Shown here: positions 9,701 to 16,044 of the stretch, piece after piece
Layout of the letters: each line of letters begins with the position of its first letter
How positions within the stretch are numbered: the first letter of the stretch is position 1
Source of the DNA: CAWATZ01 sp963784995
GTDB lineage: Bacteria; Planctomycetota; Planctomycetia; Gemmatales; Gemmataceae
Length of the DNA stretch: 64,000 bases
Direction of reading: 5' to 3'
Assembly: GCA_963784995.1 (NCBI GenBank)
Contig: CAWATZ010000002.1
Span: 1,488,001-1,552,000 of the forward strand
Program-made: the position numbers and the translations under genes
Notes under the pieces: model-generated
Database searches by the model: none
What the model saw: the letters and a program-made list of their open reading frames with translations, nothing else
Told to the model about the DNA's origin: nothing

Positions 9701-11174
9701 GCGTCTCCTTGAAGGAGACGGGCACGGTGATGATCCGGCCATCGAACTCGGGCAGGGCGACGTTCATGGCGGTGTCGAGCGGGCTGAGGCCGCGCTGCGA
9801 TGCTTCCCACTGCCAGCGTGCGGTGCCGGCACAGATTGCTTGCAGCACCGGCACGCCGAGGGCAGCGAAAACATTGACCGACCAGCCCGCCGGAGTCGGA
9901 CCATCGGCTTGCACCTCGCCCAGGGCAAAGGAGACGGTTGTCACCAGCACGTCAACGAGGCGGCTTTCGCCGGAGAAGAAAAGCTCAAGCGCAGCAGGCC
10001 AGCGCCCGTCCGCGCCGGCATCCTTCAGCGAGGAGGTGAACACCGGCAAGGCGTTGACCTTGCGGGCCTCCAGCTCCCGCACCAGGGAGTCGATGAAGGC
10101 CAGGTTGCCGCTTATCCAGTGCGAGCGGTAAAAGAGGATGCCCACGGTCGGCCACGCTGGGTTGCGATGGGCCAGGAAGTCGCCGACCGTGGCCGAGCGC
10201 GGCAGGTCCGGGTGGTAGATGCCATGCTGTGGCTGTTCAGCGGGAGATTCGTATCCGAACCCGCTCAGCAGAAGATGATCGGCCAGGAAGCGGAGCAGCT
10301 GAACCAGGTTCTCCGCACCTCCGGCCTGGAAGTAAGCGGCGGCCTCGTGGGCGACGGCGGGCGACACGGTTGAAGCAGCGGTCAGCTCGGGATCGGGGCT
10401 GTTTGTCCCGCTGACAACGAGCAGGTGCTGGCCCCGCTCCTGGGCGGATTCCAGTAGCCGGCGGAATCCCGGCACGCTTTGCAGACCACCCAGCAGCCTG
10501 GCGATCACGATGCGGTCGGTCGAATTCGGACAGGTCAGGGCGGCGGCCAGGTGCTCCTCGGTGGCGAGCTTGCCCAGGCTCAAGGCCCGGATCGCGGGAA
10601 ACTCAGCGGGCAGCCGACTCAGAGCATCGCGCAGCAGAAGCAAATCCGTATCGGCGTGCGTGAGGAAGAGGATGCTGTCAGGAGGCGCCAGGGTTGCCGG
10701 CGAGCGGCGCGGCGTCAGCCCGCCGGTGGATGCTGTTACCGGCGGGCTGACGCCGCGCCGCTCGCCGGCATCTGTCCAGGCGTAGTAGGTGAAGACGTAG
10801 TCGGCCAGCTCGGCCGGCGGCGGCAGGTAGCCGTCGGCCACCAGCATTCGATCCACGTAATCGAAGATCGCCCGGACCTGCGGCTCGCCGTTGATCGACT
10901 GGAACCAGATCGGCTGGCCATCGAAGAACAGCAGCACCACGTTGGACAGAGGACATGGACCCAGACAGCCGCTCATGGTCAGCTGGACCAGTTTGCGGAT
11001 CTTGCGTCTTTTGTACTCCTGTTTGTAGAAATCGATCGGCACTGCTGCAAGGCCGCGCTCGGTATGGCCGCAGCAGCAGCCCTTGGCGCAGACCATCAGG
11101 TGCGCCCGTTTGGCGACCAGATGGATCGGTTTGCCATCCAGCCGAACGATGCGGTTACGCAGTTTGCGTGGCAT
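6735..11174 (-). CDS. cobN: Cobaltochelatase CobN with N-terminal ferredoxin-like domain
   Basis: Large catalytic subunit (1479 residues) that inserts cobalt into the corrin ring. Residues about 25-105 form a thioredoxin-fold [2Fe-2S] ferredoxin-like domain with CAKGCCCGH and SGCLGPCPLSN. The CobN/BchH body follows, with HGTLEWLPGKSVGLS, the RGYGMDPNAIYHQ block, the VWGTSSMRTHGDD block and SHYFGDTHDPA. Two stretches, about residues 136-159 and 989-1016, are encoded by palindromic DNA elements and read GERRGVSPPV...TGGLTPRRSP. They are extra to the family and sit between conserved blocks without breaking the frame. The ATG at 11174 lies a few bases after the small membrane genes, and the whole set follows a B12 riboswitch. 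Confidence 0.95.
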   Translation of the reverse strand: MPRKLRNRIVRLDGKPIHLVAKRAHLMVCAKGCCCGHTERGLAAVPIDFYKQEYKRRKIRKLVQLTMSGCLGPCPLSNVVLLFFDGQPIWFQSINGEPQVRAIFDYVDRMLVADGYLPPPAELADYVFTYYAWTDAGERRGVSPPVTASTGGLTPRRSPATLAPPDSILFLTHADTDLLLLRDALSRLPAEFPAIRALSLGKLATEEHLAAALTCPNSTDRIVIARLLGGLQSVPGFRRLLESAQERGQHLLVVSGTNSPDPELTAASTVSPAVAHEAAAYFQAGGAENLVQLLRFLADHLLLSGFGYESPAEQPQHGIYHPDLPRSATVGDFLAHRNPAWPTVGILFYRSHWISGNLAFIDSLVRELEARKVNALPVFTSSLKDAGADGRWPAALELFFSGESRLVDVLVTTVSFALGEVQADGPTPAGWSVNVFAALGVPVLQAICAGTARWQWEASQRGLSPLDTAMNVALPEFDGRIITVPVSFKETLPGGSAGQALDAVHYEPVADRVSQVAGLALRFAELRRKPNHEKRVAFVLTNSPGKAARIGNAVGLDAPASLLRILTAMQEAGYDVGPLPPDGDTLIQTLIDRCSYDETLLTAEQLAQAVVRIPASKYQQWFEELPEGQRRLMTAQWGPPPGEAYVHDGHIALAGLELGNAFVLLQPPRGYGMDPNAIYHQPDLPPPHHYYALYRWLRDDWRADAIVHVGKHGTLEWLPGKSVGLSADCFPDSFLGDVPLFYPFILNDPGEGAQAKRRGHAVIIDHLTPPLTTADAYDELAQLMQLVDEYYQVELLDPSKLPLLQQQIWELIRSAHLEEDLKYLMQKGEGHTHEWDDAVTSDGTPVTLAQMRGMEVSHLIQELDGYLCELAGAQIRDGLHILGQVPEGEQLVGLLQALTRIPNLNVPSLREAVAGLFGLSLDMLLAERGQPLDVVPPELVRLADRPLVSRADALETIDELCLHLLQLLEQRNFQTESVDAVVAALGAFGSKGERRGVSPPVEGFTGGLTPRRSPLLASVLAFVCERLVPTLRQTTDEITNLLAGLEGRYVPAGPSGAPTRGMAHVLPTGRNFYAVDPRALPSAAAWQVGQELAREVLDRYRRESGSYPETVGISVWGTSSMRTHGDDVAEVLALLGVRPVWQKENRRVLGVEVIPLEEMGRPRIDVTIRISGFFRDAFPHLIKLLDEAVQAVAVRDEPIEQNFVRKHYLADLAANVAAGLPDAERQARYRIFGSKPGAYGAGLLPLIDERNWRDDADFAETYVNWGGYAYAADAQGVEARETFRRRLAEVQVALHNQDNREHDIFDSDDYFQFHGGMIATIRALTGRQPSHYFGDTHDPAHPAVRDLKQETLRVFRSRVANPKWLEGITRHGYKGGLEMAATVDYLFGYDATAGVAEDWMYEQLASAYALNPAMQEFFARSNPWALHAITERLLEAAQRGLWEQPEPETLAALNDTLMSSEAMLEARGECRPVAAPESR
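8127..8208. repeat. In-frame palindromic element, copy 1 (in cobN)
   Basis: Inverted repeat with arms of about 35 bases. The shared core is GGCGAGCGGCGCGGCGTCAG plus CCCGCCGGT against its complement, with a loop of about 10 bases. It lies inside cobN and is translated on the minus strand as ERRGVSPPV-loop-TGGLTPRRSP. The same core is found at 10696-10769 and 61392-61469. The outer flanks AAGCAAGG differ from the other copies. Confidence 0.92.
10696..10769. repeat. In-frame palindromic element, copy 2 (in cobN)
   Basis: Perfect inverted repeat with 32-base arms around a 10-base loop. The core matches copies 1 and 3. It falls between the ferredoxin-like domain and the CobN body, so it acts as an inter-domain linker of about 25 residues (ERRGVSPPV-TAS-TGGLTPRRSP). 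Confidence 0.92.
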
Positions 11175-11179
11175 GGTCC

Positions 11180-11302
11180 CTACCGTGGCGTCCGGGTCAG
11201 CCAGCGCGAGAGCAGCTGCCAGCCGACGTAAAAGCCGGCGGCAAACAGGGCCGCCAGCACCGGGACGTGATGGGCCTCCAGATGATGGGCCAGGAGCATC
11301 AT
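11180..11302 (-). CDS. Small membrane protein, 40 residues, upstream of cobN
   Basis: Reads MMLLAHHLEAHHVPVLAALF followed by a second half of one hydrophobic helix ending WLTRTPR. The two HH pairs before the membrane segment could bind a metal ion, and the place directly before cobN and after a B12 riboswitch suggests a role in cobalt uptake or handling. That role is inference; I do not recognise a named family. Its ATG overlaps the stop of the next upstream small gene (ATGA), and cobN starts a few bases after its stop. Confidence 0.65.
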   Translation of the reverse strand: MMLLAHHLEAHHVPVLAALFAAGFYVGWQLLSRWLTRTPR

Positions 11303-11430
11303 GGCGTCACCTTCCTTCCCCGCAGACCGACCAGGAAGCGGACGACGGCCCCGGTGATGATTCCGGCGAACAGCATCAGACCGCAAAAGACGATCTCATC
11401 CGCGATAAGCATTTCGTGCAGGTTCCACAT
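11299..11430 (-). CDS. Small membrane protein, 43 residues, first gene of cob operon
   Basis: Translates as MWNLHEMLIADEIVFCGLML followed by one membrane segment and a basic end (GLRGRKVTP). A clear Shine-Dalgarno AAAGGAGAT precedes the ATG by 11 bases. The stop overlaps the next ATG, so the two small proteins are translationally coupled and may form a complex. As the first open frame after the cobalamin riboswitch it is likely B12-repressed. Function unknown; a cobalt-transport accessory role is a guess from position. Confidence 0.65.
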   Translation of the reverse strand: MWNLHEMLIADEIVFCGLMLFAGIITGAVVRFLVGLRGRKVTP

Positions 11431-11584
11431 CCGGCCGATCTCCTTTCTCGGTTGCAACGTCAGGCTCAGGGCTCGGCGGCGAGGGTTTTGGGGAAAGGGA
11501 ATGGTGGAACAAGCCGGAAGAAAGGGAGTCCCGGTACAACGAGGACTCGATTCGGCGTTCGCAGACCCTGCTCCCGTACCCTGA

Positions 11585-11740
11585 CCGCGAGGTTCCGGCG
11601 GAGCGTGATCGAGCTGATCGACCTGGCTTCCAGAGCAGCGGCTCCGGTTACAGTTGCGGGACAGCGCCGGACTCGCACCGGCTTCGCCATCTCGATCGCG
11701 TGTCCGTTGACCGGAGGTGAATCTATCAGGTCGGGCGGAA
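11585..11740 (-). promoter_or_regulatory. Cobalamin riboswitch
   Basis: On the minus strand the core GAAGCCGGTGCGAGTCCGGC is followed at once by GCTGTCCCGCAACTGTAAC (11647-11689). This is the hallmark conserved region of adenosylcobalamin riboswitches. A B12-box-like segment, GAAGCCAGGTCGATC, follows at about 11617-11631. It lies about 150-300 bases before the first small gene of the cob operon and would turn the operon down when cobalamin is plentiful. The outer boundaries are approximate. Confidence 0.93.
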
Positions 11741-11763
11741 ATGGCAAGGAGATTTCCTGAGGG

Positions 11764-12390
11764 CTACCCCGGTCCGAACTGGTCCTGGATGATGTCGTAC
11801 AACGCGCCGTCGTCCGGCACCGTCAGCATACCGGCAATGGCCAGCCGCTTCACGCCATCGACCGTGACGAAGCGTTTGTAGCTGCCGCGCGAGGTCTTGC
11901 CGGTGACCTCGTGGCAGGTGGCCCGGGCGTAGACCCGGCCCCGGTAGGTGAAGATCATGGAACTGCTGCCGCGCTGTCCCAGGGCCTGAGCCCCCCGGCC
12001 AATGCTGAATGGCACCGCTGTATCCGGAGTCATGGCCGCGGTTTCGCTCGCCGAAAACGAGGTGCCGCTCAGGACAAACTCGGTGAACTTCTCCCCGGGC
12101 GTGCAGCGGACGATGTTCACCGGGGGCAGGCGGGTCAGGAGGACCTCGCCGCCCTTGAGGATGAGCATGTCGCCCAGCCGGCGGATCGGAGCGGCGTCAA
12201 CCGGTTCAACGACCTCGACGGTGGCTCCAAACAATTCGAGAGTCGTGAGAGTTCGCGTGCCTGGATGGTCGGACACGAGTCGGGCTCGGGTGGGCAACTC
12301 CTTGAGCCAGAGCCGGTCCGGGCGAATGACGATGGTCGGGTGATTGATCACCTTGAAGACGGTTCCAAGGTTGAGATCCTTGAAGTTCAT
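11764..12390 (-). CDS. Hypothetical protein, 208 residues
   Basis: Begins MNFKDLNLGTVFKVINHPTI. No signal peptide, membrane helix or catalytic motif was recognised; the protein is beta-rich in appearance, with many Val/Thr/Leu stretches such as DMLILKGGEVLLTRLPPVNIV. It lies upstream of, and on the same strand as, the riboswitch-led cob operon, but the riboswitch follows its stop, so it is a separate unit. I do not recognise the family. Confidence 0.7.
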   Translation of the reverse strand: MNFKDLNLGTVFKVINHPTIVIRPDRLWLKELPTRARLVSDHPGTRTLTTLELFGATVEVVEPVDAAPIRRLGDMLILKGGEVLLTRLPPVNIVRCTPGEKFTEFVLSGTSFSASETAAMTPDTAVPFSIGRGAQALGQRGSSSMIFTYRGRVYARATCHEVTGKTSRGSYKRFVTVDGVKRLAIAGMLTVPDDGALYDIIQDQFGPG

Positions 12391-12462
12391 CTCTGCCCCT
12401 CGCTCCTCGTGCCTTCACCACACCGCTGTTCGCCTGCCCTCTCACCTGGCCGAGAATGAGTC

Positions 12463-12555
12463 GGGGCAGCCCGCCGACTGGCGGGCTGCCCCTTGCTTGT
12501 GCCGGAGGACGTCTACAGCACTGACCTGGGACACGGAAGGCTCTCGGACCCGCCG
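12463..12555 (+). repeat. Hairpin-headed dispersed repeat, copy 1
   Basis: Starts with a strong stem GGGGCAGCCCGCC-GACT-GGCGGGCTGCCCC, then TTGCTTGTGCCGGA and a conserved tail containing GACCTGGGACACGG and AAGGCTCTCGGACCCGCCG. A second copy with the same order of parts lies at 15894-15977. The tail is better conserved than the stem, whose base pairs change together between copies. Confidence 0.75.
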
Positions 12556-12639
12556 ACCGGTGGCCACCGACGTCAGCGGCGGTATCACGGCTGGCGAGAT
12601 TGGCTCAGACCGCCGCCGACGTCGGTGGCCACCGGTCGG
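12553..12639. repeat. Inverted repeat with 22-base perfect arms
   Basis: Arms CCGACCGGTGGCCACCGACG(TC) and its exact complement enclose about 43 bases that themselves contain a GGCGG/CCGCC pair. The arms include the 6-base palindromes ACCGGT and TGGCCA. It directly follows dispersed repeat copy 1 and may be a small non-autonomous element. Confidence 0.7.
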
Positions 12640-12821
12640 AAGCGGGGCTGAAACAGCCTTCCTTGTGTTGCTTGGGTAGGCAAACGCTCGGGCGACGCAT
12701 CATCGCCCTTGGTGCAAGGCACCGGAGCTAGACCTGGCCCTCCGGCTCTCCTCCTGAGAGAAGCAAGCAGGGACGTTGTACGAGCCGCCTGCCGAACAGG
12801 CAATCCACTCCGGGAAAACGC

Positions 12822-12856
12822 TTGACCCGCCTGGTGAGTGAGTATATACTCACTCA
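12822..12856 (+). promoter_or_regulatory. Sigma70-type promoter overlapped by TetR-type operator
   Basis: TTGACC (12822-12827) and TATACT (12845-12850) are spaced by exactly 17 bases. A perfect 22-base palindrome with half-site TGAGTGAGTAT (12835-12856) covers the -10 box. The TetR-family gene starts 25 bases downstream. The arrangement predicts self-repression. Confidence 0.82.
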
Positions 12857-12880
12857 TGGACACATAGGGTTGAGCTAAAT

Positions 12881-13576
12881 ATGAAGTCGCCAATGTCGAA
12901 GTTATCTAGTGAAGAACGTCGCGCGGCCATCATCAAAGCGGTGCGGCGGCTGTTTGCCGACAAGGGCTTCCACGGCACCACTACGCGCGCGCTGGCGGAG
13001 GCGGCGGGGGTGTCCGAGGCGCTGCTGTTCAAGCACTTCCCCAACAAGGAGGCGCTGTACTCGGCCATGCTGCTCGCCTGCTGCCCCGCCAAGGACTCCC
13101 CGGTCGTCGATCGGCTCAAGGCGCTGGAGCCGTCGGCATCGACCCTGGTGCTCCTGGTCCACTGGTTCAGCACTCACCTGATTGAGGGAGGCGGGCCGGA
13201 CGAGGAGGAGCGGGACATCCAGCATCGCACGATGCTGCGCAGCCTGTCGGAGGATGGGGAGTTTGCACGGTTCTTCCTGGAGCGGATCGGCGCTGGCTGG
13301 ATCGCCAAGGTCGAGGAGTGCCTCCGGGCGGCGATCGCCGCGGGGGAGGCGGTCGCCTCACCGGTGCAGCCGCGCCTGGCGAGCTGGTTCTTTGAGCACG
13401 TCGTCGTCATGATCCGCATTCGCTTGCGGCCGGCGACGCCGGTCCTGGACTATGGCCTCTCGCGCAAGGAGCTGGTCGAGCAGGCCGTCTGGTTCGCCCT
13501 CCGCGGCATGGGCCTGACGGACGAGGCGATCCGGCGCTGGTACAACCCCAGGGCCCTGCGCCTGCTCGAACCGTGA
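12881..13576 (+). CDS. TetR/AcrR-family transcriptional regulator
   Basis: Protein of 231 residues. The N-terminal helix-turn-helix domain (residues about 10-58) has the family form: ERRAAIIKAVRRLFADKGFH, then TTTRALAEAAGVSEALLFKH and FPNKEALYSAML. The C-terminal two thirds form the usual variable ligand-binding and dimer domain. It probably represses its own promoter through the palindrome just upstream and the small membrane gene downstream through a related site at 13593. The start ATG at 12881 is the first in frame; a second at 12893 (MSKLSSEE) is also possible. The inducing ligand is unknown. Confidence 0.93.
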   Translation: MKSPMSKLSSEERRAAIIKAVRRLFADKGFHGTTTRALAEAAGVSEALLFKHFPNKEALYSAMLLACCPAKDSPVVDRLKALEPSASTLVLLVHWFSTHLIEGGGPDEEERDIQHRTMLRSLSEDGEFARFFLERIGAGWIAKVEECLRAAIAAGEAVASPVQPRLASWFFEHVVVMIRIRLRPATPVLDYGLSRKELVEQAVWFALRGMGLTDEAIRRWYNPRALRLLEP

Positions 13577-13592
13577 TTTTTTTCGGCGCTTG

Positions 13593-13611
13593 GTGGGTAA
13601 GTACCCACTCA
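13593..13611 (+). promoter_or_regulatory. Second, imperfect TetR-type operator
   Basis: GTGGGTA-AG-TACCCAC, whose right half extends to TACCCACTCA, closely resembling the half-site TACTCACTCA of the operator at 12835-12856. It lies 20 bases before the ATG of the next gene. This suggests that the regulator also controls the small membrane protein. Confidence 0.62.
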
Positions 13612-13630
13612 CAGAGAAGGCGGTGCTTTC

Positions 13631-13948
13631 ATGAAGAGCAACGAGAGCGCTCAGCCGCGGCCGGCTTCCTGGGCGGGCCCGGTGGCGCTCCTGGCGACAG
13701 GCGGGGCGGCAGGATTGGGGTTGTGGCAGGCGCAGAGCGCCTTCGTGCCGTGGTGGCTGGTGGTCGGCCTGCTGACGCTGACGGCGGTGCTTGGTGGGGT
13801 GTGGCTTTACCGCATCCGCGCGGCCCGCGACTTTGTCGCCGCACTGGATGCCTACGCCGAGCGGGAGCTGGCCCGCGCCAAACGCCAGCCGCACCTGCCT
13901 TCCGTGAATGGCAACCGCGCTGGTGCGAAGCAACGTCTGCTGCCGTGA
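13631..13948 (+). CDS. Small two-helix membrane protein, 105 residues
   Basis: Begins MKSNESAQPRPASWAGPVAL and has two hydrophobic segments (about residues 14-32 and 38-58) followed by a charged cytoplasmic tail rich in Arg and Ala. An AGAAGG ribosome site precedes the ATG. It sits directly behind the TetR gene and a TetR-like operator, so it is the most likely regulated target. No known family recognised. Confidence 0.75.
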   Translation: MKSNESAQPRPASWAGPVALLATGGAAGLGLWQAQSAFVPWWLVVGLLTLTAVLGGVWLYRIRAARDFVAALDAYAERELARAKRQPHLPSVNGNRAGAKQRLLP

Positions 13949-13997
13949 TCGGAACGAATGGAACAGGCAAGGGAGACTCATTCAAGGAGGGACTGAC

Positions 13998-14213
13998 GTG
14001 CTCATCCTCAATCGGAAGCGTGGCGAACAGATCGTCATCCCGGGCTGCTCGGTGACAATCACCGTGGTCGCCGTCCAGGGCAACCGGGTCCGGCTCGGCA
14101 TTGCCGCGCCGGAGGACCTTGCCATTCTCCGCGAAGAGGTGTCTCGGCGAAAGAAAGCGCGGCGCCTGGGCGTGGGGGACACAGACGTGCCACCCTCCAG
14201 GGAAAGAGAATGA
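13998..14213 (+). CDS. csrA: Carbon storage regulator CsrA
   Basis: Translational regulator of 71 residues that binds GGA motifs in mRNA leaders as a dimer. Family sequence is clear: (M)LILNRKRGEQIVIPG, then ITVVAVQGNRVRLGIAAPED and LAILREEVSRRKK. The GTG start at 13998 has a strong AAGGAGGG ribosome site 7 bases upstream. The tail after the conserved core (GVGDTDVPPSRERE) is longer than in enterobacterial CsrA. It follows the TetR and membrane genes in the same direction but may have its own promoter. Confidence 0.95.
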   Translation: MLILNRKRGEQIVIPGCSVTITVVAVQGNRVRLGIAAPEDLAILREEVSRRKKARRLGVGDTDVPPSRERE

Positions 14214-14313
14214 GGGGATCGCCCCCGCACGGCGCGGCGTTCACGTAACGCTCCTCCGTCCTGAAGGATAAGCTGTTTCGAGATACCCTCTTTCTCTCCT
14301 TGGAGGTCCACAC

Positions 14314-15856
14314 GTGGATACGCGCAGTCGTCGAGAGTTTCTGGAGGAGGTCGGCCAGGGGATGCTGGTGGCCCTGGTCGGTTCCGGGCTGGCGGCCGAC
14401 ATGGGTCTGGCCAGCCGTGCCCTGGGCGAGGAGCCGGCACGCAAGGCGCCCGAAGGGCTGGACCGCCTGGTCGCCTTGCTTCAGGAAACCCCGGTGCCCA
14501 AGCTGGTGCCGGCCCTGGTCGAGAAGCTCAAGGAAGGCAGTCACCCTGCGCCAGCTGGTGGCCGCGGGGGCCCTGTGCAATGCCCACGCCTTCGGCGGTC
14601 ACGATTACGATGGCTACCACACCTTCATGGCCCTGGCGCCCTCGTTCGCCATGGCCCAGCAACTGCCGGAGAAGGAGCGGGCCCTGCCGGTCATCAAGGT
14701 GCTGCACCGCAACGCCCGGACAATGCACAGCGGCCCAGGCAAGCACCCGGACCGGCTGCCGGCGATAGAGCCCGCCGTGCTGAAGGGCGATCAGCCGGCC
14801 GGCAAACTGCTGCTGGAGGCGAGCCGGGCCCGGCGGCTGGAGGAGGCCGACCGGCTCTTCCTGGCGACCGCAAAGGATTCGCTGCAGGACGGCTACAACG
14901 ATCTGCAGGAGCTTGTCCACGACTCCCTGGACGTCCATCGCGTGGTGCTGGCCTGGCGCTCCTGGGAGACGATGGACTTCACCGGCCCGGAACATGCCCG
15001 CACCCTGCTCCGCCAGTCGGTCCACTTCTGCTGCTCGGAAGGTGGCGGCAACAACTTCCGCACGCTCCTGCCCAAACTGATGGAGAAGTACCGGCTGATG
15101 GAGAAGAAGCCGGGCACGAAGACAGGTGACGACGGCTGGGTGGAGAAGCTGAGCCAGACGGTATATGACGGCAAGCGGGAAGAGGCCGCCGAGGCGGTGG
15201 CGGCGGCCCTGTCGGAGGGCTTCTCTCCCGAGGTGGTTGGCGAAGCCATCTCGATCGCCTGCGCCCGCCTGGTGCTAGCCGACACCGGCCGGAACAAACA
15301 GATCGGCGGTCAAAAGCCGATCGGCAGCGTCCACGGCGATTCGGTGGGCGTCCACGCCTCCGACTCGGCCAACGCCTGGAGACACATTGCTCGCGTCAGC
15401 AACGCCCGCAACACCTTCGCCAGCCTGATCGCCGGCGGCTTCCACACCGCGGGCCAGACCAGGGCCAACGGCGGCCAGACCGGCGGCCAGATGAAGGAGA
15501 TGCTGCCGCACGCGGCTGACCTGGAGCCGGTGTGCCAGAAGGATCCGGCCGTGCTGCTCAAGTTGGCAGAGGAAGCGATCAAGGCCAAGGACCAGCGGCG
15601 CATCTGCGCCGTGGCCTCGCGCTACGGCTCGGAAGGGCACGATGCGAAGGCACTGTTCAACCTGCTGCTGCGCTTCGCGGTCAGCGAGGATGGCTCGCTG
15701 CACGCGGAGAAGTACTACCGGACGGCCAGCGAAGAGTTCGCCACGGTCCGGCCGAGCTTCCGCTGGCGGCACCTGATCGCCCTGACCCGGGTGACCAGCA
15801 GCGAGTATGGCAATCCCGCTCCGGGCGTGGCTGATGCCCGGAAGCTGCTTGGTTGA
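14314..15856 (+). CDS. Tat-exported protein of unknown function (frameshifted)
   Basis: After restoring one frameshift near base 14540 (an extra A in GAAGGCAGTCACC) the protein has about 513 residues. It starts at GTG with MDTRSRREFLEEVGQGMLVA, a twin-arginine signal (SRREFL), ending near ALGEEP. The remainder is mostly helical with conserved-looking Trp/His blocks (AHAFGGHDYDGYHTFMALA, NARTMHSGPGKHPD, SVHFCCSEGGGNNFRTLLPK). I do not recognise an enzyme family. The stop is followed within 40 bases by a hairpin that is part of a dispersed repeat and could serve as terminator. Confidence 0.8.
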
Positions 15857-15893
15857 TCCGGATGGCTGGTGGTAAGAAAGAAAGGGGCAGCCC

Positions 15894-15977
15894 GGTGGTT
15901 GGCCGGGCTGTCCCTTTGCTTGCGCCGGAAGGTGTCTGCGACACGACCTGGGACTCGGAAGGCTCTCGGACCCGCCG
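15894..15977 (+). repeat. Hairpin-headed dispersed repeat, copy 2
   Basis: Stem GGGGCAGCCCGG...CCGGGCTGTCCC followed by TTTGCTTGCGCCGGA and the tail GACCTGGGACTCGG plus AAGGCTCTCGGACCCGCCG. It matches copy 1 (12463-12555) in order and sequence, with compensating changes in the stem. It lies between convergent genes, so here the hairpin may end transcription. Confidence 0.75.
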
Positions 15978-16044
15978 GGAAGTCCACCAACTGAACTCCC
16001 TCGGAATGGCGGGGCGATTCGCCGCTTCTCATACTGACTCGGGT

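Larger units (their letters stand above)
12391..12821. other. Intergenic region without a gene
   Basis: About 430 bases between divergently transcribed genes. It holds the two repeats listed separately (12463-12555 and 12553-12639). The remaining 180 bases show no coding frame or RNA gene that I can support. Confidence 0.6.

Noticed and set aside
6843..10373. Two long plus-strand frames (467 and 498 residues)
   Set aside because: Antisense of cobN, which is unmistakable on the minus strand.
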